In this document: in pieces, positions 35,588 to 48,100 of the stretch
How the letters are laid out: each line of letters begins with the position of its first letter
Position numbering within the stretch: the stretch's first letter is position 1
Source of the DNA: Pseudomonadota bacterium
GTDB lineage: Bacteria; Myxococcota_A; Polyangia; Haliangiales; Haliangiaceae
Assembly: GCA_022360315.1 (NCBI GenBank)
Contig: JAKSDA010000618.1
Coordinates: 1 to 57,565 of the forward strand
Direction of reading: 5' to 3'
DNA: 57,565 bases
The notes under the pieces: generated by a model
What the model saw: the letters and a program-made list of their open reading frames with translations, nothing else
What the model was told of the DNA's origin: nothing
The model's database searches: none
Program-made: the position numbers and the translations under genes

Positions 35588-37874
35588 GGCGCCTCCTCCA
35601 CCATATGATGGCGCCGAGCATGGCGAGCAGACCGGGTAACACGACCACGGCAAGGGCAAAGACCGCGCTTTTCTGGCTGCGAGTCATGATCAGGTGCACT
35701 GACTGGGGAATTTTTGCCCCGATGTCGGGGGAGCGGCGTTTGCCGGCCAGCCAATCCACCGCCGCAGCAGCCAGAAGCTCGTTGCCCGGGGCCCGCGTCC
35801 GGGTTACTGCAGAAGACAGCGAATACGCGCCGCCAAATACCACGATGCGGGTGCCGCGCAGGGGCGCCGCGATGGCCGCGGCCACGGTCACCGGCCCGGC
35901 GAGGTCACGGGGGCCGCGCTCGACCCGACCCGCGCGCAGTCCAGCCAGATCAGTCTCGCCAAAACCCAACTCCGAGGATCGAACCAGTGCGGTCTGCTCC
36001 ACAGTGCTGTGGCCACTCCGCTGCGCACGAACCCCGCTTCGCATTGCTTGCCGGGACGACCGGTCGGCCGGGTCGCCAGCCAGAGCAATCACGCGTGGCG
36101 CCAGCCACAGGGTCAGTCGCCGGTTGTGAAAACTGGCTGTCACTGGATGCTCCCCGTAGCCCTCGGTAGTGAACCATTGCGCCGGCGTATCCACGGCAAA
36201 CTCGGGATCGACTGCGATCGCGGCGGGAAGCGCGACACCGTATTCGGCCAGGATGAGCTCGAGCCCGGTCGTCCACCGGCCGCCCTGGGCCCCGGCCAGG
36301 GGAGCCTCGGCCACGGCCAGAAACAGGCTGCCCCCACGAGCCAGAAACTCGGCGATTTGGCCAGCTTCGTCGGACGAGAACACGCGCCTGGGCCCGGCCA
36401 CGACGAGCACTCGACAGTGGGTCGGTACGCCGGTATCGACCCGGTCGAGCCTTTCGAGCACGCCGCCGTCTCGCTCGATGCGCCGGGCCAGACCGGCCCA
36501 GCTCGACTCACTCACCGCGCTGGACTCGAGTGCCATCTCGCCGTGATCGGTGGTGTAACAGATGGTCGGCCGGTCGGGATCGACGATCTGGTCGATCGCC
36601 GAGGCTAGGGCTCGTTCGGCCCGAAATCGGGCCAAATTGCCGACCCCCAGGCGATCGTCAGCAAATTCTGCCATGTCGAACAGGTCGACCGCACGTCGGC
36701 GCTGAGCGTGCTGAAACAGGATCAACCCGCCATCGCGCAGGTTTTCGGGCGCCTGGGCGAACTCGGTGGCCAGGGCTTCGATACGACCGGGGTCGAGCGC
36801 GGGATCGACCACCCTCATGTGGAGCAGCGGCTGGACCGCGGTCATGCGCTCGAGCAAGCGGTCGATTTCGTCCTGTACACCGGCAAATACCTCGAGTCCG
36901 GCCCGGACGACCAGCATGTCGACCCCGGGCGGCTCGATACTGGCCAGGATACTGCGAGTGCGCGGATCGAGCGAGTTGAGCTGGCTTTGCGACAGGTCCC
37001 AGCGGGCATCGTGGCGGGCTGCCAGTATGTTGAGAGAGACCGCGATGATTGCCAGCAGGCCGAGAGCAAGAGCGCGAGCGCTCATCTCGGCGCGGCGTCT
37101 TCGCCCCCACAGTGCGGCAGAGGTGGCAGCGGCAAGGCCAAACCCGGTGAGCGTGGCAAAGAAAATCATTGCAGACGACGAGATATCGCCGCGGGCCAGG
37201 TCGTCCATGTGGCCGCGCAGATCGACATGGCCGAGCAAGCGGGCGACCAGCGGATGCTCGCCGGCCCAGCGCGATGCAACGTCGGGGATCTGGCCAGTCA
37301 CTAGGATGAGCAGGCCGAGCGCGAATGTTGCCACTGCAGCGACGATTTGACTGTCGGTGCTCGCACTGGCCGCCACGCCAATGGCCAGAAGTGCCATACC
37401 GGTCACGATCACACCGGCATAGGACGCCGCGATGGGCCCGATATCGAGAGCGGTACCGGGCGGGGCAAAGCCGGCCAGAATGGCCGGATAGGCCAGGGTG
37501 GGCAGCCACAAAAGGGCATAGAACAGAACGCTGCCCAGCCATTTGCCGGTCACCACCGGACCCTCGTCGACCGGCGCAGTGAGCAAGGTCTCCCAGGTGC
37601 CCTGGCGCTTGTCTTCGGCGCACAGTCGCATGGCAAGGGCCGATATTGCGGACAGAACCACGGCCCACCACACCGACGTGCCGCCAAAGTAGCTGGCCAG
37701 GACTGCGCCGATGGGGGCGGGCTGAGCCGGATCGGCCAGCACCTCGACCGTGGCGTAGAACAAAAACCCCTGCAGAATCAAAAATGCAACGCTCACGACA
37801 AGGGCGGTGGGGGCATGAAAGTAGCCCGCGAATTCGCGTCGAGCGATGATCCATATGATGCCGAGCTGCCTCAC
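35580..37874 (-). CDS. ABC-2 permease fused to GldG-like domain (GldF-GldG fusion)
   Basis: 764 residues from GTG 37874 (ggag 8 bases upstream; the frame reaches a TTG at 37901). Residues 1-240 are an ABC-2 type permease like GldF: 'IIARREFAGYFHAPTALVV', 'MRLCAEDKRQGTWETLLTAPV' and six hydrophobic segments. After another segment ('ALALGLLAIIAVSLNILAAR') comes a GldG-like periplasmic region: 'RWDLSQSQLNSLDPRTRSIL', 'ICYTTDHGEMAL', 'VLVVAGPRRVFSSDEAGQIA', 'LARGGSLFLAVAEAPLAG'. A final membrane segment closes the chain ('LAVVVLPGLLAMLGAIIWW'). In Bacteroidetes GldF and GldG are separate and need the ATPase GldA. No ATPase gene is adjacent here, so it must be elsewhere. Role possibly in export or surface motility. 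Confidence 0.85.
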   Translation of the reverse strand: MRQLGIIWIIARREFAGYFHAPTALVVSVAFLILQGFLFYATVEVLADPAQPAPIGAVLASYFGGTSVWWAVVLSAISALAMRLCAEDKRQGTWETLLTAPVDEGPVVTGKWLGSVLFYALLWLPTLAYPAILAGFAPPGTALDIGPIAASYAGVIVTGMALLAIGVAASASTDSQIVAAVATFALGLLILVTGQIPDVASRWAGEHPLVARLLGHVDLRGHMDDLARGDISSSAMIFFATLTGFGLAAATSAALWGRRRRAEMSARALALGLLAIIAVSLNILAARHDARWDLSQSQLNSLDPRTRSILASIEPPGVDMLVVRAGLEVFAGVQDEIDRLLERMTAVQPLLHMRVVDPALDPGRIEALATEFAQAPENLRDGGLILFQHAQRRRAVDLFDMAEFADDRLGVGNLARFRAERALASAIDQIVDPDRPTICYTTDHGEMALESSAVSESSWAGLARRIERDGGVLERLDRVDTGVPTHCRVLVVAGPRRVFSSDEAGQIAEFLARGGSLFLAVAEAPLAGAQGGRWTTGLELILAEYGVALPAAIAVDPEFAVDTPAQWFTTEGYGEHPVTASFHNRRLTLWLAPRVIALAGDPADRSSRQAMRSGVRAQRSGHSTVEQTALVRSSELGFGETDLAGLRAGRVERGPRDLAGPVTVAAAIAAPLRGTRIVVFGGAYSLSSAVTRTRAPGNELLAAAAVDWLAGKRRSPDIGAKIPQSVHLIMTRSQKSAVFALAVVVLPGLLAMLGAIIWWRRRRA

Positions 37875-38146
37875 GGGCAACGCTCCGCGCTGGCCGGCCA
37901 AATCGAACCCATCGCTGCGAATTTCATCGCCTGGTACATCCTACGGGAGTATGCACACGTGCAGCCAGGGAGATTGCCGCTCGACAGACGAGCCGCGCGA
38001 TCGCTCGGGCGCCCCGGTCAAGCTACCGTAATGACAAAAAATTTTCACCGACCAGGGGCGAGATTTACCAGGCCGGCCGCGCGCCAGTCCGGTCCCGATG
38101 GGCCAGTCCAGTTGACACGCGGCGTGCAGGGCGTCTTTAGTGGTCT

Positions 38147-39376
38147 ATGCGGTTGTTTCGTTTCGCCGAAATCTCTCGAGCGATGCCCGGCCGGGTCGGT
38201 GTAGAGGCTGCAGCTATCGCGCTTGGCCTGGCCGCCTGGCTGTCGATCTCGGGCTGCCAGGACGTCATCGGCGTCGCCCCGGTGGTGGCCGATGACTGCG
38301 GTGACGGTCTGGTCGCTGCACACGAGCAATGTGACGGCGATGGCCAGGGCACTGGCGGCGAGACCGAATCCTGCGACGCCGACTGCACGTTGCGCGAATG
38401 TGGCGATGGCACGGTCAATCGGGCCAGTGGTGAACAATGCGATACGGCCGGCAATTCGGCCAGCTGTGACGACGACTGTACCGTCCCGGCGTGTGGCGAC
38501 GGCCTGGTCAATCCCAGCTTTGAACCGGTAGCGGGCAGCCCGGAAGAATGCGACGATGGCAACGACGACGACAGCGACGATTGCCGCAACATCTGTGTGC
38601 GTTCGGTTTGCGGTGACGGTATAGTGCACAATTCTGGCTCGGGGAGCGAGCATTGTGATGGCGCGGCTGCCCCCGATTGCCCGGGATTGTGCAGCGCTGA
38701 GTGCAGGTGCCGGTTGCCGGTCAGTTGCCAGGACCAGCTCATGGCCGATGGCGGGTCGCCCGATGGCAACTATCTCATTTTGCCGGCCCGGGTCTCTTCA
38801 CCAGTCAGCGTGTTCTGCGACATGACCACCGACGGGGGCGGCTGGACCGCGATCGATCCTGGTACCGCTGTCACCATGGGTGGCTCGGTAAGCGCGGTGG
38901 TCGATACCGGCCAGACCACCTGCCGGATCGACGCAAAGGGGCTCTTGCAGGCGTCCGACATTGGTGGTTCCGTGCTGGTTTGCCAGTACGACATCGATCT
39001 CGGCTTTGCCTTCAACGAGATCCGCACCTCACAGGCCGCGGGCGAAGTCTTGACCTTTGATGCGGTCGTCGTTGGAAGCCATACCACCGACGTTCGAGAC
39101 CACATCGCCAATCCATGGGGGACAAACTATACTCCGGGTGGCTGGGGCGACGTCGTTATCGGCACACCGGCCAACCCGACCCCGGTGCTCAGCCTGGGCC
39201 GGGCCACGGGTGCTGCGAGCTACGGCCTGGGCCAGCAGATGCGGTGGCTTGCCGATGAGCAGGTGCTCACCGCGAACGACACTGTGCTGCGGGTCCAGGC
39301 CAGTGAAACCGGTGGCCAGAGCGAGGGCTACCGCTGGATATCAGGCCGGATCTACGTCCGGCTCGCCGCGCAGTGA
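38147..39376 (+). CDS. Lipoprotein with Myxococcus Cys-rich repeats and fibrinogen-like domain
   Basis: 409 residues. The signal 'AIALGLAAWLSISGC' carries a lipobox. Residues about 50-185 hold repeats of the DUF4215/TIGR02232 type: 'CGDGLVAAHEQCDGDGQ', 'CGDGTVNRASGEQCD', 'CGDGLVNPSFEP', 'EECDDGNDDDSDDC', 'CGDGIVHNSGSGSEHCDG'. The remainder is fibrinogen-C-like: 'GNYLILPA...VSVFCDMTTDGGGWT' and later 'YRWISGRIYVRL'. These domains bind glycans or surfaces in other bacteria, so a surface-exposed adhesin is likely. A TTGACA sequence lies 30 bases upstream of the ATG with only a poor -10, so the promoter call is weak. Convergent with the Old Yellow Enzyme gene. Confidence 0.87.
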   Translation: MRLFRFAEISRAMPGRVGVEAAAIALGLAAWLSISGCQDVIGVAPVVADDCGDGLVAAHEQCDGDGQGTGGETESCDADCTLRECGDGTVNRASGEQCDTAGNSASCDDDCTVPACGDGLVNPSFEPVAGSPEECDDGNDDDSDDCRNICVRSVCGDGIVHNSGSGSEHCDGAAAPDCPGLCSAECRCRLPVSCQDQLMADGGSPDGNYLILPARVSSPVSVFCDMTTDGGGWTAIDPGTAVTMGGSVSAVVDTGQTTCRIDAKGLLQASDIGGSVLVCQYDIDLGFAFNEIRTSQAAGEVLTFDAVVVGSHTTDVRDHIANPWGTNYTPGGWGDVVIGTPANPTPVLSLGRATGAASYGLGQQMRWLADEQVLTANDTVLRVQASETGGQSEGYRWISGRIYVRLAAQ

Positions 39377-39405
39377 CCACGGACAGTCTTTCCAATGCCT
39401 TCTAA

Positions 39406-39439
39406 ATAGAAACAAATTGATTATAGAAACAAATTGATT
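39406..39439. repeat. Perfect 17-bp tandem duplication
   Basis: atagaaacaaattgatt occurs at 39406-39422 and 39423-39439, in the short AT-rich spacer between two convergent genes. Probably a simple slippage duplication. Confidence 0.9.
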
Positions 39440-39461
39440 GTGGCTCAGCAGTAATCAGTCA

Positions 39462-40592
39462 TCATTCGCCGGCCAGGGTCACGCCCGCTGCAAAAAGCTG
39501 GTCGGTTACCGGCGCAATGCGATGGCCGGCCGCAACCCGCTGCGGCCAGTCGCGATTGACCAGAGCTCCCCGACCCAGGGCCAGCAGGTCGGCATGGCCA
39601 TCGCGCAGAACTTCGGCTGCAAGCGCCGGATCGTGCAGTCCGCCGTTGGCCACTACCGGTACCTCGACCATGCGTCGGGCCAGCCGGGTCAAGGTCTCGC
39701 CATCCGCCAAACCGGCACTGCTGCGCCATCCCCGGCCTTCGCTCGCCATATGGAGATAATCCAGGTCGGCCCGGCGCAGAGCTTCAAATAGCGCTTCAGC
39801 GTCCCGCCGGCCGCCGGGCCAGCGATAATCGGGATCGTTCACCTTGCCCTGCGAGATGCGCAGCCCGATGGCAAAGCCGCCGGGTACGGCACGCCTGACC
39901 GCCTGAGCAATGGCGACCACAATCTCGGCCCGCTGCGCCATGTCGCCGCCATAGCTGTCCTCGCGCACATTGCTCTCCGCGGTGAGAAACTGATCGATCA
40001 AGTAGCCGTTGGCACCGTGGATCTCCACGCCGTCAAAATCCACGCTCGCGGCCAGGGCCGCAGTTGCGGCAAAGTCGGCAATGACCCGTGCAATGTCCTT
40101 TGCGGTCATGGCGCGGGGAAGCGGAAATTGGCCAGAACCGCCATATTCGGCCATTTTTTCGCCTCGGGGCCGGATTGCCGAGGGCGCGATAGTGTCCTTC
40201 TCGCTCTGCGACAACGCGCCGGCGTGCATGATCTGCAGGACAATGGCCCCGCCCTCGCTGTGTACTGCATCGACCACCCTCCGCCATCCCCCGGCCTGAG
40301 CCGCATCGACCAGGCCGGGCTGACATTGGTAACCGCGACCGTGGCGACGTTCGGGGTAGGTTCCCTCAGTGATGATCAGGCCGAAGCCACCGCGGGCAAA
40401 ACTGCTGTAGTAACGGGCCATCGCCGCACTCGGCACCCCCTCGGCAGTCGCGCTCACCCGGGTCATCGGGGCCACGACCACGCGGTTTTTGAGTTCGATT
40501 TCATTCAACTGTAATGGCACCAGCGCGGGATGCTCGGTCAGCGCGGACGCGACCACTTCCTCGGCGTATAGGGTATTATGACGGTTCTGCAT
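39462..40592 (-). CDS. NADH:flavin oxidoreductase, Old Yellow Enzyme family
   Basis: 376 residues, FMN-dependent TIM barrel reducing activated C=C bonds with NAD(P)H. Motifs: 'LKNRVVVAPMTRVSA' at the N-terminus, 'GGFGLIITEGTYP', 'LQIMHAGA' (His of the substrate site), 'DFDGVEIHGANGYLIDQFLT' (classic family signature), 'REDSYGGDMAQR', 'IGLRIS' and 'VPVVANGGLHDPALA', then 'DLLALGRGALVNRDW' near the end. The N-terminal 20 residues before 'LVPLQLNEIELKN' are variable. No iron-sulfur or C-terminal extension, so it is the short, classical form. Cytosolic. It lies 204 bases behind the phosphotransferase gene on the same strand. Confidence 0.94.
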   Translation of the reverse strand: MQNRHNTLYAEEVVASALTEHPALVPLQLNEIELKNRVVVAPMTRVSATAEGVPSAAMARYYSSFARGGFGLIITEGTYPERRHGRGYQCQPGLVDAAQAGGWRRVVDAVHSEGGAIVLQIMHAGALSQSEKDTIAPSAIRPRGEKMAEYGGSGQFPLPRAMTAKDIARVIADFAATAALAASVDFDGVEIHGANGYLIDQFLTAESNVREDSYGGDMAQRAEIVVAIAQAVRRAVPGGFAIGLRISQGKVNDPDYRWPGGRRDAEALFEALRRADLDYLHMASEGRGWRSSAGLADGETLTRLARRMVEVPVVANGGLHDPALAAEVLRDGHADLLALGRGALVNRDWPQRVAAGHRIAPVTDQLFAAGVTLAGE

Positions 40593-40796
40593 GGCTCTAT
40601 GAGCTCCTCTTTGCCAGATAACCTACGCTTCACAAAGCCCGGCGACAAACGAAACGTTTTCAGCCATAGTTGAGTTAAGATCACCTATAAATGGTCGGGC
40701 TGGCGCCCGGTTGGCCGGTTTGCGGTGAGCAGCCAGGGATCGCGGGGATGGCAACCGGCCCAATGTGATCGTGTGCAGCCCGACCGCCTCGCGCTA

Positions 40797-41945
<1,149 letters not shown>

Positions 41946-41954
41946 ACGGCGAGA

Positions 41955-43376
<1,422 letters not shown>

Positions 43377-43385
43377 GGCGAGAAT

Positions 43386-44729
43386 CTACGGTGTGTCCGG
43401 CCAGTTGTCACGAGTCAGATTTATGGTTTCATCGGCAAGAACCGCCATGTTGTCCTCGATACGCACGCCACCAAAGTGAGTGAGAGCGTCGACCAGATCC
43501 CAGTCGATGACAGACGAGATCGGCAGGCTTTTCAGCTGTTGCATCAGGCTGTCTATGAAGTAACAACCGGGCTCGATGGTGAAAACCTGTCCCGATTCGA
43601 TCACGCTGGTATTGCGCAGGTAGGGATTTTCGGGTTTGGGCTCGCGCAGCCGACAGCCCACGTCGTGAACCTGGATCCCGAGCGAATGACCCAGGCCATG
43701 GGGCAGAAAAAAGCGAGTTGCACCGCTGTCGACGAGTGCGCCCTCCGACGCGTCGGCAATGCCGACAGCGCGCAGCACTCCAGCCAGAAGGTGGTGTGCC
43801 TGATCGTGCAGGTCTTCGTAGTCGATGCCGGGCCGGATGCGACGGCAGATCTCGCTCTGCAGCGTTTCGACGCCGCGAATGAGTTCGGCGAAGGTCGCTG
43901 CGGCCTCGCTGTTTTTGCCCTTGAGTGCCGTGCGCGTGACATCGCTGGCATACCCCATACACGTGGCCCCGGCATCGATCAGAAGTGACTGGCTTTTGTG
44001 CCGGGGCGGCTTGCTGCCATAATTTACGAAGTGAAGCACAGCGGCGTTCTCGTCCATGGCTACGATGTTCTTGTACGGCGTGTGCACATCGTCCTGTTTG
44101 GTGACCCGCAGGTACAGGAGATGCAGGTCCAGCTCCGAGTGATCGCCGGCCACAAACGCGTCGAGTACCGCGGCGTGACCCAGTGCCGCACGCCGATTGG
44201 CCTCGGCGATACACGCCCGCTCGTAGTCGGATTTGCGGGTCCGAACCCGGTCCAACGCGCGGAGCAGTGCCCCGGAATTCACACTTTCCTCGGCCAGATT
44301 CCACTGCGCTGCTCGCTCGATCGCCTCGCCGATGAACCCGACCCGACCGCGGGGCAGCGAACTCGCCACACCGCTGAGATCGGCGACTTCGATCTCGTCA
44401 AACGCGTTCCAGAAATGATCGCTTTCTGGCTCGACCCCGCTCTCCCATACATCCTCGACCACGCTGTAGAACAACATCGGCCGCTTGCCGGGCTGGATCA
44501 GCAAAACAGCATCGGGCGAGGGCAGCGGCAACCAATGTGCAAAAGCCGGCGTCAGCCTGTGCGGCCAGTACTGGTCGTCGAACCGGCTCTGTTTAGCCGG
44601 TAGCCCGGAATGGACCACCAGGGCATCGAAGCTAGCCTCCTCGAGAGCGGCGGCGTAGCCTTCCTGCAGCATGGCGATGTGGTTGGTGTAGAGAGTGCCC
44701 GCAGATTCGGGCGAAAACGGCGTTACCAT
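43386..44729 (-). CDS. pepQ: Xaa-Pro dipeptidase (M24 family)
   Basis: About 447 residues from ATG 44729; the open frame begins at a TTG at 44762, but those 11 residues are not conserved. Dimetal creatinase/PepQ ligands are all present: 'LLIDAGATCMGYASDVTRT' (two Asp), 'PHGLGHSLGIQVHD' (His), 'FTIEPGCYFID' (Glu) and 'GGVRIEDNM' (Glu). The N-terminal domain contains 'ALVVHSGLPAKQSRFDDQYW'. It cleaves dipeptides ending in proline in the cytosol. First gene of a three-gene leftward operon with the FKBP lipoprotein and the phosphotransferase; both neighbours act on proline bonds, though in different compartments. Confidence 0.93.
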   Translation of the reverse strand: MVTPFSPESAGTLYTNHIAMLQEGYAAALEEASFDALVVHSGLPAKQSRFDDQYWPHRLTPAFAHWLPLPSPDAVLLIQPGKRPMLFYSVVEDVWESGVEPESDHFWNAFDEIEVADLSGVASSLPRGRVGFIGEAIERAAQWNLAEESVNSGALLRALDRVRTRKSDYERACIAEANRRAALGHAAVLDAFVAGDHSELDLHLLYLRVTKQDDVHTPYKNIVAMDENAAVLHFVNYGSKPPRHKSQSLLIDAGATCMGYASDVTRTALKGKNSEAAATFAELIRGVETLQSEICRRIRPGIDYEDLHDQAHHLLAGVLRAVGIADASEGALVDSGATRFFLPHGLGHSLGIQVHDVGCRLREPKPENPYLRNTSVIESGQVFTIEPGCYFIDSLMQQLKSLPISSVIDWDLVDALTHFGGVRIEDNMAVLADETINLTRDNWPDTP

Positions 44730-44800
44730 CCCGCATGCATAACATAGCCGGCGCCTCGCCAAAACTCTCTAAATCAACCACAAACCGCTATAATCGTTGA

Positions 44801-45010
44801 CTATTTTTCTAAATTCAAGGTGCCGTCGAAACCGACCTTGCTATGGGTGCCGTCGCAAAACGGCTTTGACGCCGATTGGCCGCAGCGGCACAGGGCAATG
44901 GGAAACTTGTCGATGGCGAGTTCGTCGCCGGTGGCTTGATCGATGACCTTGACTGGTTGCTTGACGAGAAGTGGGCCGTTTTTGGAGATAGTGATAGTAA
45001 CGTCGCTCAT
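44801..45010 (-). CDS. CDGSH iron-sulfur domain protein
   Basis: 69 residues, near-minimal for the family. The 2Fe-2S ligand motif C-x-C-x2-S-x3-P-x-C-D-G-(S/A/T)-H is exact: 'CRCGQSASKPFCDGTHSKVGF' split as CRCGQSASKP and FCDGTH. An N-terminal beta segment ('ITISKNGPLLVKQPV') precedes it. Likely a small cytosolic electron-transfer or cluster-handling protein, as proposed for this family. Divergent from the kinase-ATPase gene at 45132 with a 121-base spacer that should contain both promoters. Confidence 0.95.
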   Translation of the reverse strand: MSDVTITISKNGPLLVKQPVKVIDQATGDELAIDKFPIALCRCGQSASKPFCDGTHSKVGFDGTLNLEK

Positions 45011-45131
45011 TTGTACCTCGTATTGGCGTTGGCCAGGAGTATCATACGGAGTTGGCCAATTGACAAATATGTGCGGTCAATTGGCGCAAGCCGATCGTAT
45101 AGCCAATCACATCGCCAGGGCACGCTGAATC

Positions 45132-48100
45132 ATGGACGTCGTTGGAGCCAATATTGCGGAGCGCTTTCGCATCGAGCGTCGGGCCCGCGGTGGCGGTATG
45201 GGAGCCATTTACGAGGGGCGCGATCTGGAGACTGGAGGTCTGGTATGCATCAAGCTTTTGCGCCGTCCGGCTGACCACAGGCACACAGCTCGATTTTGGC
45301 AGGAGGCCCGGACGCTGGCCTCGCTCGATCACCCGAGTATCGTGAATTACCGCGCCCACGGCTTTACCGAGACCGGCCAGCCCTATCTGGTCATGGAGTG
45401 GCTGCACGGCGAAGCTCTCGACCAGAGGCTCGAGCGGTCGGCCTTGACTGTCGAGGAGACCATCGCGGTCGGCAGCCAGGTGGCCAGAGCTCTCGCCGCG
45501 GCCCACCACATCCGCCTCATTCATCGCGATATCAAGCCCAGCAATCTATTTCTCTGCGGCGGCGATATCGCGCGCCTCAAAGTGCTCGATTTCGGTCTGG
45601 CCGGGCCGGTCGGGTCCAGGTCGGTCGGCAGCACGGCAGAGCTGGCGGGAACGCCGGGGTTTATCGCCCCGGAGCAGGCCAGCGGCGATGCGGCGATCGA
45701 CCGGCGTGCCGACATTTATTCGCTCGGCGCGGTGCTGTTCGCGTGCTTGACCCAAAGGCCGCCCTACATCGGCCAGCACATGATGGCCATTATTGCCAAA
45801 CTGATGTTTGCCGAGGTGCCCCATGTGAGGGAGGTGCGACCGGATGTGCCGCACGCGCTCGACGAGCTCGTCACCGAGATGCTGGCCCGCCGTCCCGCGG
45901 ATCGTCCGGGCGACGCCGGTGCAGTGGCCGCACGACTGGCCGCGATGGCGCGCGATACCGATGCTGTCACACATCGTCGCAGTGTGGCCGTATCGACTGG
46001 CGAGCAGCGCTTTCTGTCCGTGTTGCTCGTGGTCCACGACGGATCGCGCGACGCCGAGTTGGCCGAGCTGGCCGAAAAATGTCACATCGAGCTGGCCAGT
46101 TTATCGGAGGGCACGTCCGTGGCTGTGTTCTCGGCCAGCCTCGAACCGCTCGAGGCTGCCACCAGGGCGGCTCGTTTTGCCCTGGCCGTGCGGGCCTCTA
46201 TCGGCAACATCAACGCTGTACTCGCGAGTGGACGCGGCATCGTCGTACCCGAAGGCGAGCCAGACCGGTGTCCAGACGCGTCTGCCCGGCCCCACGGAGA
46301 CCGTTTGAGGCCGCGCGTGCGCGTGCCGGTCGGCCAGGTCATCGATCGCGCAGTGGCTCTGCTCATGGGTGGCGATGTTCCGACTGTGTCCGACATCGAT
46401 ACCCAATCGGACGCCGAAAACGGCCATTCGATGGAGATCGTCATGGACAATGTCAGCGCCGGTCTGCTCGCTTCGCGCTTTATCATCGACGAGACAGGCG
46501 AAAGTCGCTGGCAGCTCATTGCCGAGAATCCGCGGCCCCTGGTGGTGCGCAATCTGCTCGGCCGGCCCACCGAATGTGTCGGCCGCGATCGCGAATTGGC
46601 CGCGCTCGAGGCCATCTACGGCGAATGTATCGACGAGTGCGCGCCGCGCGTGGTTTTGGTCAGTGGCCCGGCCGGAGCCGGCAAGTCTCGTCTGGGAGTC
46701 GAGTTTTTGCACCGGCTCGACGGCTGTGAGCGGGTACCTCGGGTGTGGATAGCCCGTGGCGACTCGATGCGCTCGGGTGCTCCTCTCGGCCTGCTGGGCC
46801 AGGCCATTCGAAATGCGATGGGCATCGCGGACAGCCAGACTTCGGCCGAGAGACAGCAGCGCATACGAACGCGGGTTGCCAGCTGTGTCGCGGCTGAACA
46901 AACAGAGCGCGTGAGTGAGTTTCTCGGTGAGATCGTGGGCTGTCCATTTTCGAGCCAGGGTCGGATCAAGCTGCAGGCCGCGCGCGACGACGCCCGGCTC
47001 ATGCACGATCAGATGCTGCGCGCCTGGGAGGACTGGCTGGCCGGTGAAACCGCACGCCATCCGGTGCTTCTGGTGCTGGAGGATCTGCACTGGGGCGACC
47101 TGCCGACCGTCCGATTTGTGGACGCGGCTCTGCGCACTCTGTCCGACCGGCCGTTCATGGTGCTCGCCCTGGCTCGTTCCGAGATCCACGATTCGTTTCA
47201 AAACCTGTGGGAGGCCCGGAATATCGAAGAATTCCCGCTGCGCCCCCTGGCTTGTCGGGCCGCGGCAAACCTGGCCCGACAAGCCCTCGGCGATGAGCTT
47301 GACGCCGGCCAGATCGAGCAGCTGGTCACCCAGGCACAGGGCAACCCGTATTACCTCGAGGAACTCATCCGTCAGGTCGCAGCCGGTCACAGCGACGAGT
47401 TACCCGAGACCGTTTTGACCATGGTGCAGTCACGCCTGGCCAGATTGCCCCACAAAGCCCGCCGATTGCTCAGAGCAGCCAGTATTTTCGGCGGCTCTTT
47501 TTGGACCGGCGGAATCGTCGCGCTGGTCGGCGACGCGGCGCAAGACGTGCCCGCATTGCTCGACGAACTGGTCGCCCACGAGTTCATCGTGCCCCATCGC
47601 CACACCCGTTTTGCACGGCAGATCGAGTATGAATTTTGCCATGCCCTGACCCGAGAAGCGGCCTATCGCTCGCTTACCGAAGAGGACCGCGAGCGCGGAC
47701 ACCTGTGCGCCGGCGAATGGCTCATCGACGCCGGCGAAAGCGAGCCCATCGTACTTGCCGAGCACTTTCAGCGCGGCGGCGAGCTGGCCCGGTCGATCGA
47801 GTGGTATCGCTGCGCTGCCGAGGATTCGCTCGAGGCCAGCGACATTACCGCGGTGATCGAACGCGCCGAGCAAGCTATCAACTGTGGTGCCGAGGGCGTG
47901 ACACTGGGAGCTCTGCGCCTGCTCCAGGCCGAAGCGCACAACTGGGACGGCGCTGCCGAGCCCGCACTCTTGTGTAGCCGCGAAGCCATGCACTATCAGA
48001 TCGAAGGCAGCTCGGCCTGGGCAAACGCCGTCCACCACTGCACGTGGGCTGCCGCCTCACTGGGGACCTTTGACGACGTCGAAAGACTGGCCGAGTCGCT

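Noticed and set aside
45296..46729. 477-residue Arg-rich plus-strand frame
   Set aside because: Out-of-frame reading of the kinase gene; composition is that of a GC-rich shadow.
46101..47390. 429-residue minus-strand frame
   Set aside because: Shadow of the kinase-ATPase gene; no family features.
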